DNA of 64,000 nt from CADEED01 sp035502995 (GCA_035502995.1 DATJTW010000038.1:17111-81110), one strand, 5' to 3'. Positions 42,576-52,115 are shown, counted from the stretch's first letter. The notes: generated by a model from the sequence alone, not told the origin. Made by a program: numbers and translations.

Positions 42576-44120
42576 ATGTCGACACCCGACCAGACCACCC
42601 CGCTGCGCTCCGTCGTCATCGTCGGCGGCGGCACCGCGGGCTGGATGACCGCCGCGTCGCTGGCGCACCGCCTGCAACGGCTGGGCGTGACGATCACGCT
42701 GGTGGAATCGTCGGCGGTCGGCACGATCGGCGTCGGCGAGGCGACCGTGCCCGCGATCCGCCGCTACTTCCAGTCGCTGGGCCTCGACGCATTCGCCGTG
42801 ATGAAGGCCACCAACGGCACCATCAAGCTGGCCATCGAGTTCGACGGCTGGGCGCACGAGGGGCATTCGTTCATGCATCCCTTCGGCCGCTTCGGGCTCG
42901 AGGCCGGGCCGGTCGCATTCCATCACCTGTGGAACCGGCTGCGCACGCAGGGCGACGCGGGTTGCCTCGACGAGTACGCGATGGGCGCGCAACTGGCACG
43001 CGCCGGCCGAATGACGCTGCCGCCCGAGGATCCGCGCGTCGACTTCGAGCACTTCGACTGGGCCGTGCATTTCGACGCGTCGAAGTTCGCGACTTTCCTG
43101 CGCGGGTTCGCGGAATCGCGCGGCGTGCGGCGCATCGACGCGCGCGTCGCCGAGGTCCTGCGCGACGGCGAGCGCGAGCACGTCCGCGGCATCCGCCTCG
43201 ACACGGGCGCGGTGCTCGACGCCTCGTTGTTCATCGACTGCAGCGGCTTTCACCAGCTGCTGATCGAGAAGTCGCTGCACGCCGGCTTCGTCGACTGGCA
43301 TCACTGGCTGCCCTGCGATCGCGCCGTCGCCATTCCCTGCGCGGCGGCGGACCCGAACGACCTGGCGCCGTCCACCCGCTCGCGCGCGCTGGCCGCCGGC
43401 TGGGCGTGGCGAATCCCGCTGCAGAACCGCATCGGCAACGGTTACGTGTATTCGTCCGCGCATCTCGGCGATGACGCCGCGGTCGCCGCGCTGCGCGCGC
43501 AGCTCGAGGGCGAGGCACTGGCCGAACCGAACCTGGTGCGATTCCGGACCGGGCACGTGCGGCGCTTCTGGATCGGCAACTGCGTCTCGATCGGCCTGTC
43601 CGCCGGCTTCCTGGAGCCGCTCGAATCCACCAGCATCTCGCTGATCCAGATGGGCATCGACAAGCTGCTGCACCTCTGGCCGGACGAGCCGCCGACGCCG
43701 GACCGCCTCGCGCCGCTGGCGGCGGAATACGACCGTCTCTCGATCGTCGAATACGAACGCATCCGCGACTTCATCATCCTGCACTACAGCGCGAACGGCC
43801 GGACCGCCGCCGGCGACACCGCGTTGTGGCGCCAGTGCCGCGAGATGCCGCTGCCGGACACGCTGGTGCGCAAGATCGCGCTGTACCGCGCGCGCGGCCT
43901 CATCCAGCAGTTCGACTCCGAGAGCTTCTTCGACCCGAGCTGGCTGTGCCTGTACGGCAATCTCGGCATCGACGCCGGTTCCTGGGATCCGCTGACGAAC
44001 CTGTTGCCGCTGGCCGAGCTGGCGGAGGTGACCCGGCGCGTGCGCGAGGACATCGCCCGCACCGCGCGGCAGGCCAAGCCGCATCGCGAGTTCCTGCGGC
44101 TGGCGGGGGCGTTGGCGTAG
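42576..44120 (+). CDS. flavin-dependent tryptophan-halogenase-family protein
   Basis: 514 residues from ATG 42576 (an ATG nine bases earlier is also possible). FAD-binding VVIVGGGTAGWM near residue 14, catalytic-lysine region NGTIKLAIEFDGW near 84, and the halogenase signature WxWxIP as WAWRIP near 275, followed by GNGYVYSS and SAGFLEPLESTSISLIQ. Such genes accompany TonB receptors in Xanthomonas and Caulobacter sugar loci; Xanthomonas members are reported to brominate indoles in vitro. The physiological role in starch use is unknown. A maltodextrin-regulon operator lies in its promoter. Confidence 0.9.
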   Translation: MSTPDQTTPLRSVVIVGGGTAGWMTAASLAHRLQRLGVTITLVESSAVGTIGVGEATVPAIRRYFQSLGLDAFAVMKATNGTIKLAIEFDGWAHEGHSFMHPFGRFGLEAGPVAFHHLWNRLRTQGDAGCLDEYAMGAQLARAGRMTLPPEDPRVDFEHFDWAVHFDASKFATFLRGFAESRGVRRIDARVAEVLRDGEREHVRGIRLDTGAVLDASLFIDCSGFHQLLIEKSLHAGFVDWHHWLPCDRAVAIPCAAADPNDLAPSTRSRALAAGWAWRIPLQNRIGNGYVYSSAHLGDDAAVAALRAQLEGEALAEPNLVRFRTGHVRRFWIGNCVSIGLSAGFLEPLESTSISLIQMGIDKLLHLWPDEPPTPDRLAPLAAEYDRLSIVEYERIRDFIILHYSANGRTAAGDTALWRQCREMPLPDTLVRKIALYRARGLIQQFDSESFFDPSWLCLYGNLGIDAGSWDPLTNLLPLAELAEVTRRVREDIARTARQAKPHREFLRLAGALA

Positions 44121-44122
44121 CG

Positions 44123-44137
44123 AGAGGTGGTGTCAGC
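44123..44137. repeat. 15-nt inverted repeat, left copy
   Basis: AGAGGTGGTGTCAGC directly after the halogenase stop. Its exact reverse complement is at 47612-47626, directly after the pullulanase stop, so the two copies bracket the pullulanase gene. TGTCAG here also pairs locally with CTGACA at 44143-44148 as a small hairpin. Confidence 0.6.
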
Positions 44138-44159
44138 CGCCCCTGACATCCCGCCTCCT

Positions 44160-44171
44160 GCATACGTATTC
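44160..44171. promoter_or_regulatory. LacI-type operator 2 (before pullulanase)
   Basis: GCATACGTATTC, 81 bases upstream of the pullulanase start. Same motif and same half-site asymmetry as the copies at 52146 and 60594. Confidence 0.8.
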
Positions 44172-44252
44172 GCAAGCACACCCCCACGCATCTCGATTAG
44201 CGTCCCCACACAAACAACGGCACCCATCGACGGGTAGCTAGGGGAGATGCAC

Positions 44253-47200
44253 ATGACGTCGCCGCGCCGGGGCTGCGGAGCCCTCGTTCCTTCGTTCGTC
44301 CTCGTCGCGCTGGTGCTCGGTTGCGCCGCGGCACCCGCCCAGAATCCCGCCGCGGTCGGCATCCCCGGCAACTACCAGTCCGAGGTCGGCTGTCCCGGCG
44401 ACTGGCAGCCGGATTGCCCGGCCACGCAGCTGGTCTACGACGCCAACGGCGACGTCTGGCGCAACACGTTCTCGATCGCGCCGCCCGGCAACTACGAATA
44501 CAAGGTGGCGCTGAACGGCAGCTGGGACGTCAACTACGGCACGCACGCGCAGCAGAACGGCCCGAACATCCCGCTGACCACCACGGCCTCTCCACAGGCC
44601 GTCACCTTCTACTACGACCACAAGACGCACTGGGTCACCGACAACGTCCACTCGATCATCGCCACCGTGCCCGGCAGCTTCCAGAGCGAGCTCGGCTGTC
44701 CCGGCGACTGGGACCCGTCCTGCTTCCGCTCCTGGCTGCAGGACGTCAACGACACCTCTATCTACAGCTTCTCGACCAGCGCGCTGCCGGCCGGCAGCTA
44801 CGAGGGCAAGGTCGCGCTGAACGGCAGCTGGGACGTGAACTACGGCGCCGGCGGCGTGCAGAACGGCCCGAACATCGGCTTCACCGTGCCGGCCACCGGC
44901 ACGGAGGTGGTGTTCCAGTGGAACTCGGTGACGAAGGACCTGCGCATCGTCGTCGGCGGCATCCGGGGCGACCTGACGAAGGCGCAGGCGTACTGGATCT
45001 CGCGCGACACCATCGCCTGGAACGTGCCCACGGACACCGTCGTCAGGCTGTTCGCCGATCCGGACGGCGCGTTGACGCTCGACGGCCCGGGCATCGTTGC
45101 CGCGGCGAACTCGAAATCCTGGACGTTGACCAACGACCCGGCCGGTCTCACGCCCGCGCAGAAGGCGCGGTTCCCGCATCTCGCCAACCTGCCCGCGTTC
45201 AAACTACCGCCGGCGGCGGTCGCCGCCGCAGCGGCCAGCCTCAAGGGCCAGCTCGCCGTCGGTGCGGTGCGCGGCCCGCAGGGAATCGACGCGACGGGCC
45301 TGCAGATTCCCGGCGTGCTGGACGACCTGTACGCCGCGCAGGCGACGCCGCTCGTGCTCGGCCCGAGCTTCGCGAACGGCCAGACGACGCTGCGCGTCTG
45401 GGCGCCCACGGCGCGTTCGCTGAAGGTGCGCCTGTTCGCGGATTCCAACCCGAACACGATGGCAGCCACCTACCCGATGACGCTCGACGCCGCCAGCGGC
45501 GTCTGGAGCTGGTCCGCGCCCACCGCGAGCGTGCACGGCCAGTACTATCTCTACGAAGCGCAGGTCTACGTGCGCAGCACGCGCAAGGTCGAGACCAACG
45601 TCGTCACGGATCCGTATTCGCTCTCGCTGGCGCGCAACAGCACGCGCAGCCAGATCGTCTCGCTCGACGACGCCGACCTGCAGCCGGCGAACTGGCGCAG
45701 GCTCGCGAAGCCCGCACTGGCCGCGCCCGAGGACATCGTGCTCTACGAGCTGCACGTGCGCGACTTCAGCGCCACGGACGACACCGTGCCCGAGAACCTG
45801 CGCGGCACGTTCGAGGCCTTCACGCGCAGGAACTCCGACGGCATGAAGCACCTGGCACAGCTCGCCACCGCGGGCGTCACTCACGTGCACCTGCTGCCGG
45901 CGTTCGACTTCGCCAGCACCAACGAGGACAAGTCCACGTGGCAGGCGCCCTCGTTCGCCGAGCTCGCCGCGCTGCCGGCGGATTCGTCCGAGCAGCAGGC
46001 GCGCGTCGCCGCGACCGCGGACCGCGACGGCTTCAACTGGGGCTACGACCCGCTGCACTACAACGTGCCCGAGGGCAGCTTCGCCACCGACGCGGATGGC
46101 GGCACGCGCATCCGCGAGTTCCGCGACATGGTGCAGTCGCTGAACCAGGGCGGCCTGCGCGTCGTCATGGACGTGGTCTACAACCACACGAACGCGGCCG
46201 GCCAGAATCCGAACTCCATCCTCGACCGGCTGGTGCCCGGCTACTACCACCGGCTGAACGGCGACGGCGTGGTACTCGGCGAGAGCTGCTGCTCCGACAC
46301 GGCGACCGAACACGCGATGATGGAAAAGCTGATGGTCGATTCCGTCGTGCAGTGGGCCCGGCAGTACAAGGTCGACGGCTTCCGCTTCGACATCATGGGC
46401 TTCCACCTGAAGTCGAACATGCTGAAGGTGCGCGCGGCGCTGGACGCGCTGACGCCGGCGAAGGACGGCGTCGACGGCAAGTCGATCTATCTATACGGCG
46501 AGGCCTGGAACTTCGGCGTCATGGCGAACAACGGCCGTGGCGAAAACGCGATCCAGGTGAACCTCGCGAACACGGGCATCGGCTCGTTCTCGGACCGCAT
46601 CCGCGACGCCGTGCGCGGCGGCGGACCGTTCTCGCCGCGTCGCGACCAGGGCTTCGCCACGGGCCTGTACACGGAGCCGAACGGCACGTTCGGCGGCTCG
46701 GCCGCGGACGAGAAGGCTGCGTTGCTGCGGCTCACGGACTTCGTGAAGCTGGGACTCGCCGGCAACCTCGCCAACTACTCGCTGGTCGACGCCAGCGGCG
46801 CGACGAAGCCCGGTAAGGACGTCGACTACTTCGGCATGCCGGGCGCGTACGGCGGCGGGCCGGCGGACACGATCCAGTACATCGGCGTGCACGACGATCC
46901 GGACTGGTTCGATGCGATGAACCTCAAGCTCAAGACGCAGGTGCCGCGCGCCGACCGCGTGCGCATGCACCGGCTGGGCCTGTCGATCGTCGCGTTGTCG
47001 CAGGGTGTGCCGTTCTTCATGGCCGGCGACGAAATCCTGCGGTCGAAGTCGGAAGACCGGAACAGTTACAACTCGGGCGACTGGTTCAATCGCATCGACT
47101 GGACGCTGCAGTCGAACAACTGGGGCGCGGGCCTGCCGCCGGCGAACGGCAACCAGGACGACTGGGGCATCATCGGTCCCGCGCTCGCCGATCCGAACCT

Positions 47201-47606
47201 GAAGCCGACGCCGGCGGACATCGCGGGCACGTTCCGGCACCTGCAGGAGATGCTGCAGATCCGCAAGACGACGGGCTTGTTCCGGCTGCGCACGGCGGCC
47301 GAGATCCAGCAGGCGGTGAGCTTCTACAACGTCGGGCCGAACCAGACGCCGGGCGTGATCGTCGAGCGGATCCGGAACACGGGGAAGACGTGTTTCCCGG
47401 CGTCGGAGGCGGTGGTGGTGATCAACGCGACGCCCCAGGTGCAGGCGTTCCTCGACCCGGCGTTCAAGGGCAAGGCGCTGTATCTGCATCCCGTGCTGGC
47501 GATGTCCACGGATCCGGTGGTGCGGACGTCGCGGTTCCAGACGAAGAGCGGGTCGTTCGTGGTGCCGGCGCGGACGACGGCGGTGTTCCTCGGGACCTGT
47601 CCGTAG
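44253..47606 (+). CDS. pulA: lipoprotein pullulanase-type alpha-1,6-glucosidase (GH13)
   Basis: 1117 residues. Start ATG 44253 has GGGGAG six bases upstream; ATG 44247 would touch it. Lipobox LVLGC near residue 24 predicts an outer-membrane lipoprotein. Two repeats of an X25-like starch module (QSEVGCPGDWQPDC and QSELGCPGDWDPSC, each with YKVALNGSWDVNYG-type blocks) occupy 40-230. A pullulanase N2 domain and a CBM48-like domain (TTLRVWAPTARSLKVRLF) follow. GH13: MDVVYNHTNAAG, nucleophile in GFRFDIMGF, acid/base in YGEAWNFG. The fourth region reads YIGVHDDPDW where HDN is usual. Debranches starch at the cell surface. Confidence 0.93.
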   Translation: MTSPRRGCGALVPSFVLVALVLGCAAAPAQNPAAVGIPGNYQSEVGCPGDWQPDCPATQLVYDANGDVWRNTFSIAPPGNYEYKVALNGSWDVNYGTHAQQNGPNIPLTTTASPQAVTFYYDHKTHWVTDNVHSIIATVPGSFQSELGCPGDWDPSCFRSWLQDVNDTSIYSFSTSALPAGSYEGKVALNGSWDVNYGAGGVQNGPNIGFTVPATGTEVVFQWNSVTKDLRIVVGGIRGDLTKAQAYWISRDTIAWNVPTDTVVRLFADPDGALTLDGPGIVAAANSKSWTLTNDPAGLTPAQKARFPHLANLPAFKLPPAAVAAAAASLKGQLAVGAVRGPQGIDATGLQIPGVLDDLYAAQATPLVLGPSFANGQTTLRVWAPTARSLKVRLFADSNPNTMAATYPMTLDAASGVWSWSAPTASVHGQYYLYEAQVYVRSTRKVETNVVTDPYSLSLARNSTRSQIVSLDDADLQPANWRRLAKPALAAPEDIVLYELHVRDFSATDDTVPENLRGTFEAFTRRNSDGMKHLAQLATAGVTHVHLLPAFDFASTNEDKSTWQAPSFAELAALPADSSEQQARVAATADRDGFNWGYDPLHYNVPEGSFATDADGGTRIREFRDMVQSLNQGGLRVVMDVVYNHTNAAGQNPNSILDRLVPGYYHRLNGDGVVLGESCCSDTATEHAMMEKLMVDSVVQWARQYKVDGFRFDIMGFHLKSNMLKVRAALDALTPAKDGVDGKSIYLYGEAWNFGVMANNGRGENAIQVNLANTGIGSFSDRIRDAVRGGGPFSPRRDQGFATGLYTEPNGTFGGSAADEKAALLRLTDFVKLGLAGNLANYSLVDASGATKPGKDVDYFGMPGAYGGGPADTIQYIGVHDDPDWFDAMNLKLKTQVPRADRVRMHRLGLSIVALSQGVPFFMAGDEILRSKSEDRNSYNSGDWFNRIDWTLQSNNWGAGLPPANGNQDDWGIIGPALADPNLKPTPADIAGTFRHLQEMLQIRKTTGLFRLRTAAEIQQAVSFYNVGPNQTPGVIVERIRNTGKTCFPASEAVVVINATPQVQAFLDPAFKGKALYLHPVLAMSTDPVVRTSRFQTKSGSFVVPARTTAVFLGTCP

Positions 47607-47611
47607 GAGTC

Positions 47612-47657
47612 GCTGACACCACCTCTCCCTAACTCCCCGTATCCCCCACCCGGCACC
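47612..47657. repeat. composite REP-like repeat at the pulA/halogenase junction
   Basis: 47612-47626 is the right copy of the 15-nt inverted repeat (GCTGACACCACCTCT). 47631-47657 is a third copy of the 27-nt REP arm from 30.8 kb, with CGTATC in place of CATATC. The 27-mer lies inside the 3' end of the second halogenase gene and encodes its final residues and stop. Confidence 0.75.
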
Positions 47658-49149
47658 GACTGGCGATGAAGTCGGCGTGCGTCGGCAGCCGCGTCACCGC
47701 CGCTGCCAGCATCCCGCGCAGATCGCGTAGATAGCCGGCGCGGTCGTGCGGCGCCACGGCCTCCACGAACGGATGCACGCCGCGCGGGCGCACGCCCTGC
47801 CCCCACAGAACCTGCAGCCAGCTCGACATCTGGAAGAGATCGTCGGCCGCGCAGAAGATGCCGGCGCTCTCGCGGAACAGCTCGATCTTGTGCGCCAGCG
47901 AATCCGGGATGCGCATCGACCGGCAGTGATCCCAGAACGGCTCTCCGACGCGGTTGTTAGCGTGGTAGTGCAGCACGATGAAGTCGCGGATGTATTCGTA
48001 CTCGGCGATCGCCGCGCGGTTGAACTCGCGCCGCCGTTCTTCGTTGTCGCCGACGTGCGGGAACAGCAGGATCAGCCGCTGGATCGTCACCTGGATCAGA
48101 TGGATGGACGTCGACTCCAGCGGCTCGAGGAACCCGCTCGCGAGGCCCATGCACACCACGTTGCGGTTCCACAGCAGCTTGCGCCGGCCCGTCATGAACC
48201 GGATCAGCCGCGGCTCCGCCAGCGGCGGCCCGCCGAGGTTCGCCAGCAACTGCTCGCGCGCGCGCTCGTCGCTGATCTGCCCCGAGCAGAACACGTGGCC
48301 ATTGCCGGTGCGATGCTGCAGCGGGATCCGCCACTGCCAGCCCGCCTCCAACGCCGTCGCGCGGGTGTACGGCTCCGGCGGCCCCACGTTTTCCGTCGGC
48401 ATCGCCAGCGCGCGGTCGCACGGCAGCCAGCTCGACCAGTCTTCGTAACCGGTGTGCAACGCCTGCTCGATCAGCACGCCGCGGAAGCCGGTGCAGTCGA
48501 TGAAGAAGTCCGCGGCGATCTCGCGCCCGTCCTCGAGCTTCAGCGCGCGCACGTCGCCGGTCTCGTGCAGCGCGACGTCGGCGATCTTCGCGTCGACGCG
48601 CCGCACCCCCATCTTCTGCGCCAGCGACGCGAGATACGCCGCATACAACGACGCATCGAAGTGGAACGCCCACGCCAATCCCGCCAGCGGCGTATCGGGG
48701 ATGCGCTCCACGCGCGCGAAGCGCCCCTGCTTCGCGGCCAGCCAGTTGAAGCTGTAATCCCACAACGAGCCCGCGCCGGGCTGGTCTCTCAACCCATCTT
48801 CCTTCAACCAATAGTGATGGAACGGCACATACGCCAGGTCCCGCCCGACCGGCCCGAAGGCATGCATGTACGCCTGCCCCTTCTCCCACCAGTCGACGAA
48901 CTCGATGCCGAGCTTGAACGTGCCCTGCGTGCGCCGCAGGAAGTCGTCCTCGTCGAGCTTGATCATGCGGTTGAAGCCGGCGATCGCCGGGATCGTCGCC
49001 TCGCCGACGCCGACGATGCCGATCTCCGACGACTCGACGACGGTGATCGTCAGGCGCGGCCCGAGCACGCGCGCCAGCGCCGTCGCCGCCATCCATCCCG
49101 CCGTGCCGCCGCCGGCGATCACGACGGACCTGACTTCCCGCTGCTCCAT
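47629..49149 (-). CDS. second flavin-dependent tryptophan-halogenase-family protein
   Basis: 506 residues. FAD motif VVIAGGGTAGWM near residue 9, VGVGEATIPAI near 47, catalytic-lysine region QGTFKLGIEFVDWW near 76, WxWxIP as WQWRIP near 274, then GNGHVFCSGQIS and ASGFLEPLESTSIHLIQ. Related to but clearly distinct from the gene at 42.6 kb, so not a recent duplicate. Downstream of the TonB receptor on the same strand but separated by an intrinsic terminator. Its last ten residues (SRCRVGDTGS) and stop are encoded by a REP-like repeat. Confidence 0.9.
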   Translation of the reverse strand: MEQREVRSVVIAGGGTAGWMAATALARVLGPRLTITVVESSEIGIVGVGEATIPAIAGFNRMIKLDEDDFLRRTQGTFKLGIEFVDWWEKGQAYMHAFGPVGRDLAYVPFHHYWLKEDGLRDQPGAGSLWDYSFNWLAAKQGRFARVERIPDTPLAGLAWAFHFDASLYAAYLASLAQKMGVRRVDAKIADVALHETGDVRALKLEDGREIAADFFIDCTGFRGVLIEQALHTGYEDWSSWLPCDRALAMPTENVGPPEPYTRATALEAGWQWRIPLQHRTGNGHVFCSGQISDERAREQLLANLGGPPLAEPRLIRFMTGRRKLLWNRNVVCMGLASGFLEPLESTSIHLIQVTIQRLILLFPHVGDNEERRREFNRAAIAEYEYIRDFIVLHYHANNRVGEPFWDHCRSMRIPDSLAHKIELFRESAGIFCAADDLFQMSSWLQVLWGQGVRPRGVHPFVEAVAPHDRAGYLRDLRGMLAAAVTRLPTHADFIASRCRVGDTGS

Positions 49150-49164
49150 GATCCGACTCTGTCA

Positions 49165-49200
49165 GAAAAAACCCCCGCCGGCACCAAGGCCAACGGGGGT
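49165..49200 (-). terminator. intrinsic terminator of the TonB receptor gene
   Basis: Read on the minus strand, ACCCCCG ... CGGGGGT forms a 7-bp GC stem (49200-49194 with 49177-49171), the loop holding a further GCC/GGC pairing, then a run of six T (49171-49166). It lies 23 bases after the receptor stop and 16 before the halogenase start, so it should uncouple the two genes at least partly. Confidence 0.85.
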
Positions 49201-49223
49201 CGTTTCGGGGGGAGAGCGAAAGA

Positions 49224-52046
49224 CTAGAACTTGTACGTCAACGCGAGCGAGTAGATCGCGCCGTACTTCTGGTACTTGATCAGCTGGTCGTCCGGTGCGC
49301 CGACCTGAGTCAACGCGAACGGCTCGTCCGTGAGGTTGATGCCCTGCAGGTTGATGCTCAGGCCCTTCATCGCGCCGTCGCCGAACTCGTAGCCGACCTG
49401 CGCGTCCCACAGCGATTCCTCGGCCACGTTGTTCAGCGTCAGCGTGGCGTCGAACGCCGGCACTTCGCCGATGAACTTGCCGCGCTTGCGGTTGCTGACG
49501 CGCGCCGAGAAGCCCGACTTCTCGTAGTACACCGTCGAGTTGACCACGGTCTTCGACAGGCCCGGGATCTCCGTGCCCACGCCGTTGATGGCGATCGACG
49601 ACTCGTTCTTCGCGCCGCTGACGATGAGGCCCAGGCCCTCGAGCGCGTCGGCGAACTGGCCGAACGGCAACGACACCGTCGCTTCGAGACCCTTGATGTA
49701 GCCGCCGCTGCCGTTGACCCGGTGCGTCGCGATGCCGAGGCGGTTGGTGTTGGCGTTGTTGTACGTGGTGGCGCCCGTGGCCTGCGGCAGCTCGAACCCC
49801 GTGAAGTCGAACAGATAGCCTTCCTGCACGATGTAGGTCGTGAGGTCCTTGTAGTACGCCGCCAGCGAGACGTATCCCTGGTTCTCACCGAAGTACTTCT
49901 CCCAGGACAGGTCGTACGTGTTCGCCTTCCACGGACGCAGGTTCGGATTGCCGCCGTTGTTCAGCGTCCAGTAGCGCAGCGTGTTGGTGTTGTCGGGCGT
50001 GCCGGCGCTCTGGTCGGAGGTCACGGTGTAACCGTTGCCGCCGCCGAGCTCGTCCATGCGCGGACGTGCCACGGTGGTTGCCGCGCCGAGGCGCAGCTTC
50101 TGGTCGGCCGGCAATTCGAGCGCGAGGTTCAGGCTCGGCAGGATGTCCGTGTACTTCGCACCCTGGTGCTCGTACGTGACGTCCAGCACCGCGACTCCCG
50201 TGGTGTCGCCGTTGACGAAGCCGACCAGCGAGTCTTGGTCCGCCGTCACGCTCTGCACACCGATGTTGCCGCGCAGCGGCAGCGAGCCCAGGTGCAGATC
50301 GAGATCGGCCTTCACGTAGACGGTGGTGAGTTTCTCGTTGACGGTCCAGGCATTGGTCACGTCGTAGATGCGATCGCCGGGCGCGGCGTTCGGATCGTTC
50401 GCCGCGTTGATCGGCTGCCAGAAGCCGCTGTTCCACAGGCCGATGGCGTCGTAACCGATGACGCCGCCCGGCAGGCCGAAGAAATTGCCGTTGGCGACGC
50501 CGGTGCGGAAGTCCTCAGGCACGACCTGGTGCGACACGTTGCCCGGTAGATAGAGCAGGCTCTGGAACGGGTCCTTCTCCTTCGTGCGGTCGGCGTAGTT
50601 CACGCCGACGCTGACCGCGGCCAGCGGCCCTTCGAACGAACGCTTCGCCGACAGGCGAATCGCCTTGATCTCGTCGTTGATCTCGGGATAACCCACGAAA
50701 CCCGAGCGGCGCGTGCCGCCGCCCCACGAACCCGGATCCGACAGCTGCACGACGCCATAGTCGTCGTAGGTCAGCGTCGGCGTGAGGTACGAGCGGCCGT
50801 CCGAACCGGTCGTGAACGTCACGTTCTGCGGCGTGGTCGGGAACGTCGCGTCGCCGGCCTTGCCGCTGCCGGCGGTCGACTCGAGACGCAGGTCGGCGCG
50901 CTTGACCTTCGAATAGCTCAGGTCGAGGTTGAAGTTCAGCTTCTCGTTCGGATTGAAGTCGCTGTTCAGGCCGAACGAATCGATCTTCGCGTGCCGGTCG
51001 TTGTTGTAGTTCTCGATGACCACGAACGGCACGTTCTGGAACGTGCCCGACTGCACGCGGTCGTCCTCGATCGGACCGGCGTTGGTCACCGGCGTCGACG
51101 GGTTCGCCCAGATCGTGCCGTACTCGACGCGCTGGATGGTCTGCAGCTCGTGGAAGTTCGAGTGATACGCATCGAGCAGCATGTGCACGCTGTCGGTCGG
51201 CTGGTACTCGACGACGCCGAGGTAACCCATGCGCTCGTAGAACGACGACTGCACGCCGGACTTGTCGCCGCCGAGGATCTTGATGCCGGCACCGCCCACG
51301 GGCGAGTCCGCATATCCCCAAGGCTCCTTTGTCTGAGCCTGGTAAGGACTCTTGTTGAACGCCACGCCGAACGCGACGCCCAGCTTGTGATCCATGAACT
51401 GGTCGATGTACGTGAGGTTGGCGCGGTTGCCGGTGTCGTCGAGACCCGGGATGTTCGCCTTCTGCTCGTTCATCTCGTAGCGATACGTGACCGCGGTGCG
51501 GCGGCCGTCGTACGACAGCGGCTTCACGGTCGAGATGTCCGTGGTGCCGGCGATGCCCTGGTACGCCATGCCGGCGTCCGGTGTCTTGTAGATCTTGACC
51601 TGCGTCACGAGCTCCGACGGGTACTGGTCGAACTCGACGGTGCGGTTGTCGTTCGTCGTCGCCTGCTCGCGGCCGTTGAACGTGGTGACGGTGAAGTCCG
51701 GGCCGAGGCCGCGGATCGACAACGTCTGCGCGCGGCCGTTGGTGCGCTGCGCGGCGATGCCGGGCAGGCGCGCGATGGATTCGGCGATCGACGAGTCGGG
51801 CAGCTTGCCGATGTCCTCGGCCGACACTACTTCGACGATCGATGAATCCTGTTTCTTGGCGCCGATCGAGTCCTCGATGGACTTGCGCAGACCGGTGACG
51901 ACGACTTCTTCGATGTCGCCCGCCGACTGCTCCTGCGCGAGCGCGGTGCCGCCCATGAGGAAGATGGCGCAGCCCGCGGCCGACGCGGCCTCGAATCTGC
52001 GGTGCGCGATGCGCGACTTGCGGTAACCCTTGGCGGAAGCTTTCAC
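49224..52046 (-). CDS. TonB-dependent outer-membrane receptor, Xanthomonas/Caulobacter carbohydrate type
   Basis: 940 residues from GTG 52046 (AGGAGG seven bases upstream). Signal region to about residue 38 (GGTALAQEQ). Plug: IEEVVVTGLRKSIEDSIGAKKQ near 45, LPDSSIAESIARLPGIAAQRTNGRAQTLSIRGLGPDFTVTTFNGREQATT. The barrel ends LTYKF with the obligatory terminal Phe. The length and the SIRGLGPDFTVTTFNGRE block mark the TonB-Xanth-Caul subfamily, known for maltose and other oligosaccharide uptake. Preceded by a regulon operator and a long palindromic leader. Confidence 0.94.
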   Translation of the reverse strand: MKASAKGYRKSRIAHRRFEAASAAGCAIFLMGGTALAQEQSAGDIEEVVVTGLRKSIEDSIGAKKQDSSIVEVVSAEDIGKLPDSSIAESIARLPGIAAQRTNGRAQTLSIRGLGPDFTVTTFNGREQATTNDNRTVEFDQYPSELVTQVKIYKTPDAGMAYQGIAGTTDISTVKPLSYDGRRTAVTYRYEMNEQKANIPGLDDTGNRANLTYIDQFMDHKLGVAFGVAFNKSPYQAQTKEPWGYADSPVGGAGIKILGGDKSGVQSSFYERMGYLGVVEYQPTDSVHMLLDAYHSNFHELQTIQRVEYGTIWANPSTPVTNAGPIEDDRVQSGTFQNVPFVVIENYNNDRHAKIDSFGLNSDFNPNEKLNFNLDLSYSKVKRADLRLESTAGSGKAGDATFPTTPQNVTFTTGSDGRSYLTPTLTYDDYGVVQLSDPGSWGGGTRRSGFVGYPEINDEIKAIRLSAKRSFEGPLAAVSVGVNYADRTKEKDPFQSLLYLPGNVSHQVVPEDFRTGVANGNFFGLPGGVIGYDAIGLWNSGFWQPINAANDPNAAPGDRIYDVTNAWTVNEKLTTVYVKADLDLHLGSLPLRGNIGVQSVTADQDSLVGFVNGDTTGVAVLDVTYEHQGAKYTDILPSLNLALELPADQKLRLGAATTVARPRMDELGGGNGYTVTSDQSAGTPDNTNTLRYWTLNNGGNPNLRPWKANTYDLSWEKYFGENQGYVSLAAYYKDLTTYIVQEGYLFDFTGFELPQATGATTYNNANTNRLGIATHRVNGSGGYIKGLEATVSLPFGQFADALEGLGLIVSGAKNESSIAINGVGTEIPGLSKTVVNSTVYYEKSGFSARVSNRKRGKFIGEVPAFDATLTLNNVAEESLWDAQVGYEFGDGAMKGLSINLQGINLTDEPFALTQVGAPDDQLIKYQKYGAIYSLALTYKF

Positions 52047-52115
52047 GGTCCCCTCCTAACTATTGTTCTGACCCGTACGCTGCAAGACGTGCGGGATTCC
52101 CTGAACGCAAGGATG

